DNA of 64,000 bases from Pseudorasbora parva (Eukaryota > Chordata > Actinopteri > Cypriniformes > Gobionidae), in assembly GCF_024679245.1 (NCBI RefSeq), contig NC_090178.1:12075979-12139978 (forward strand). Reading direction: 5' to 3'. Every line of letters starts with the position of its first letter. Positions within the stretch are counted from its first letter, which is position 1. Below, one piece after another: positions 62,780 through 64,000 of this stretch. Both the position numbers and the translations under genes were made by a program. Below the pieces are notes generated by a model. The model had not been told where the DNA came from and ran no database searches. It saw only the letters and a program-made list of their open reading frames with translations.

Positions 62780-64000
62780 GTAACAATGTTTTTGTTTTTA
62801 TTTTTATTATTATTATTATTTTTTTATTGTAAACAAGAAAGAAGTTACAAACAAACTACAACAATACAATAGACATGAGTACTACACATAATATTAGAAT
62901 ATTATCCTGATATGAAATAACCTTAACAACAGATATAGAGGCTGAGTGTTATTGCATACAGGTTGACTCTAGATATGAATGGATGGTGGATCTGGGAATG
63001 TATAAGGAGTATATATAATAAATATATATATAAGGAGTAATGCTGGCTTATTGTTGGGCCGGGGTGATGGAAGCTGGATCACATAGGATGGTTACAAAGG
63101 GGGGGAAAATATATATATATATATAAATGAAAGAAAGAAAGAAAAATAGTAATAACTGATTGACTGACTGATTAAGCAGACTGCCTGGGCACCCATACAT
63201 AGCCACAGGGCCCCCCGGCTCCCACACAAGGTATACCATGGTGAGGCAGCAGAGGGAAGGCCCTGCACGCCATCCGGCCCCCAGGCCCCCAGCACACAAT
63301 CCCTACCCCCCACCCCCCACCCCCCACGACCTATCACGCCCCGACCCCAGAGACAAATCTTAACCCACCACTCTCGTCCTATGTATGAGTGTGAATGTCT
63401 AAATTGTGGGCTTTCTCAGATGTAATGCATTAAAAAAAGTGGAAATGCAGGGTGATTATCTACCCAGAAGTGAGGTGTGCAGTGAAACACCTGCTAAGGC
63501 ATCTACATTCACATCTCACAGTCTGTTTCGTTGTTCTTGTTATTGGTGGAAGTATGATGTGTGCAGCCTAATGTGTAGAGCATTTAAAAGTGGTAAGGAG
63601 TGTTGAGTGCTACCAGGCTGAGGTGTGTGTATGTCCGAGTGAGGAGGGCGCTTCATGGGGGCCCATGACCCACAGATACCCCACCGGATTGACCAGTAAC
63701 CATGTTTACTCACACGGCTACCAGATATGAAATATGGATTTGTTTTTCATTTATTTTATTATATTTTATTAATTTATGTTATCAGTATGTTTTGGGGAAC
63801 ATTCTAGTTACAACTGGAGCTTAATCAGCTCCAACCTTGGAGAGACTGTGTATCTTTGTATGTGCGCAGTATTCTGGGTTACAGATCAGTGTTGAGAATG
63901 GACACCCTAAGAGATGGGTGGACTTGTTGTTCTGGGCAAGGCTGGCACCTGCTCCAGGCCTGGAATATCAGTATGGGTCTTATTCCGGGGTAAAAGCATC
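62780..64000. repeat. Unassigned repeat-like DNA with C-rich tract
   Basis: An ATT-rich stretch at 62795-62830 and a GC-rich block with CCCCCCGG and CCCACCCC tracts (63200-63340) stand out from the AT-rich surroundings, as untranslated ends of LINEs often do. No reverse-transcriptase motif is visible and the block runs off the window end. Confidence 0.3.

Overview
The window is vertebrate nuclear DNA, most likely from a cyprinid-type teleost. The evidence is GT-AG split exons of a conserved animal kinase, dense Tc1/mariner, hAT-like and piggyBac-like elements, LINEs of the L2 and Rex-like kind, and very long CA, GA and AT microsatellites. There are no operons, no bacterial signals and no RNA genes I can support. 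About 1 kb is conserved exon; nearly everything else is transposon, satellite or unrecognised intron.

The only host gene I can name is nek11, a NIMA-related serine/threonine kinase on the minus strand. I assembled nine consecutive exons between 49691 and 9184 by matching reading phase, GT donors, AG acceptors and family sequence. They run from the late N-lobe through the HRDLK catalytic loop, the DFG/activation segment, the C-lobe and the basic coiled-coil region after the kinase. The ATP-binding glycine loop exon(s) and the acidic C-terminal exons were not found. They may lie outside the window (the 5' part beyond 64000) or be too diverged for me to see.

Layout. 1-9183: small DNA elements, a dead L2 LINE split by two later insertions, and intergenic or 3' intronic DNA. 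9184-10638: three nek11 exons. 10781-27820: a roughly 17 kb satellite and transposon complex inside one nek11 intron. It is bounded on both sides by CA runs and by DNA carrying a TTATGAGGACA-type motif. Inside it are a 4 kb minisatellite whose monomer carries the same motif twice, a 63-bp minisatellite, an inverted copy of the first array, and nested elements. 27820-30392: two Tc1-type elements separated by CA runs. 31695-31780: a nek11 exon. 32520-36000: a dead Rex-like LINE split by a Tc1-like element. 38589-49691: six nek11 exons among DNA elements. 50504-56092: a hAT-like element containing a 4 kb L2 with an intact 987-codon frame, flanked by AT-rich repeats. 56138-64000: more Tc1 remnants, microsatellites and unassigned repeat-like DNA.

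The strongest leads are the 10.8-27.7 kb complex as a possible very large uncharacterised mobile element with candidate exons of its own, the intact L2 in a datable nest, and a nek11 acceptor whose pyrimidine tract is about 200 bp of microsatellite.
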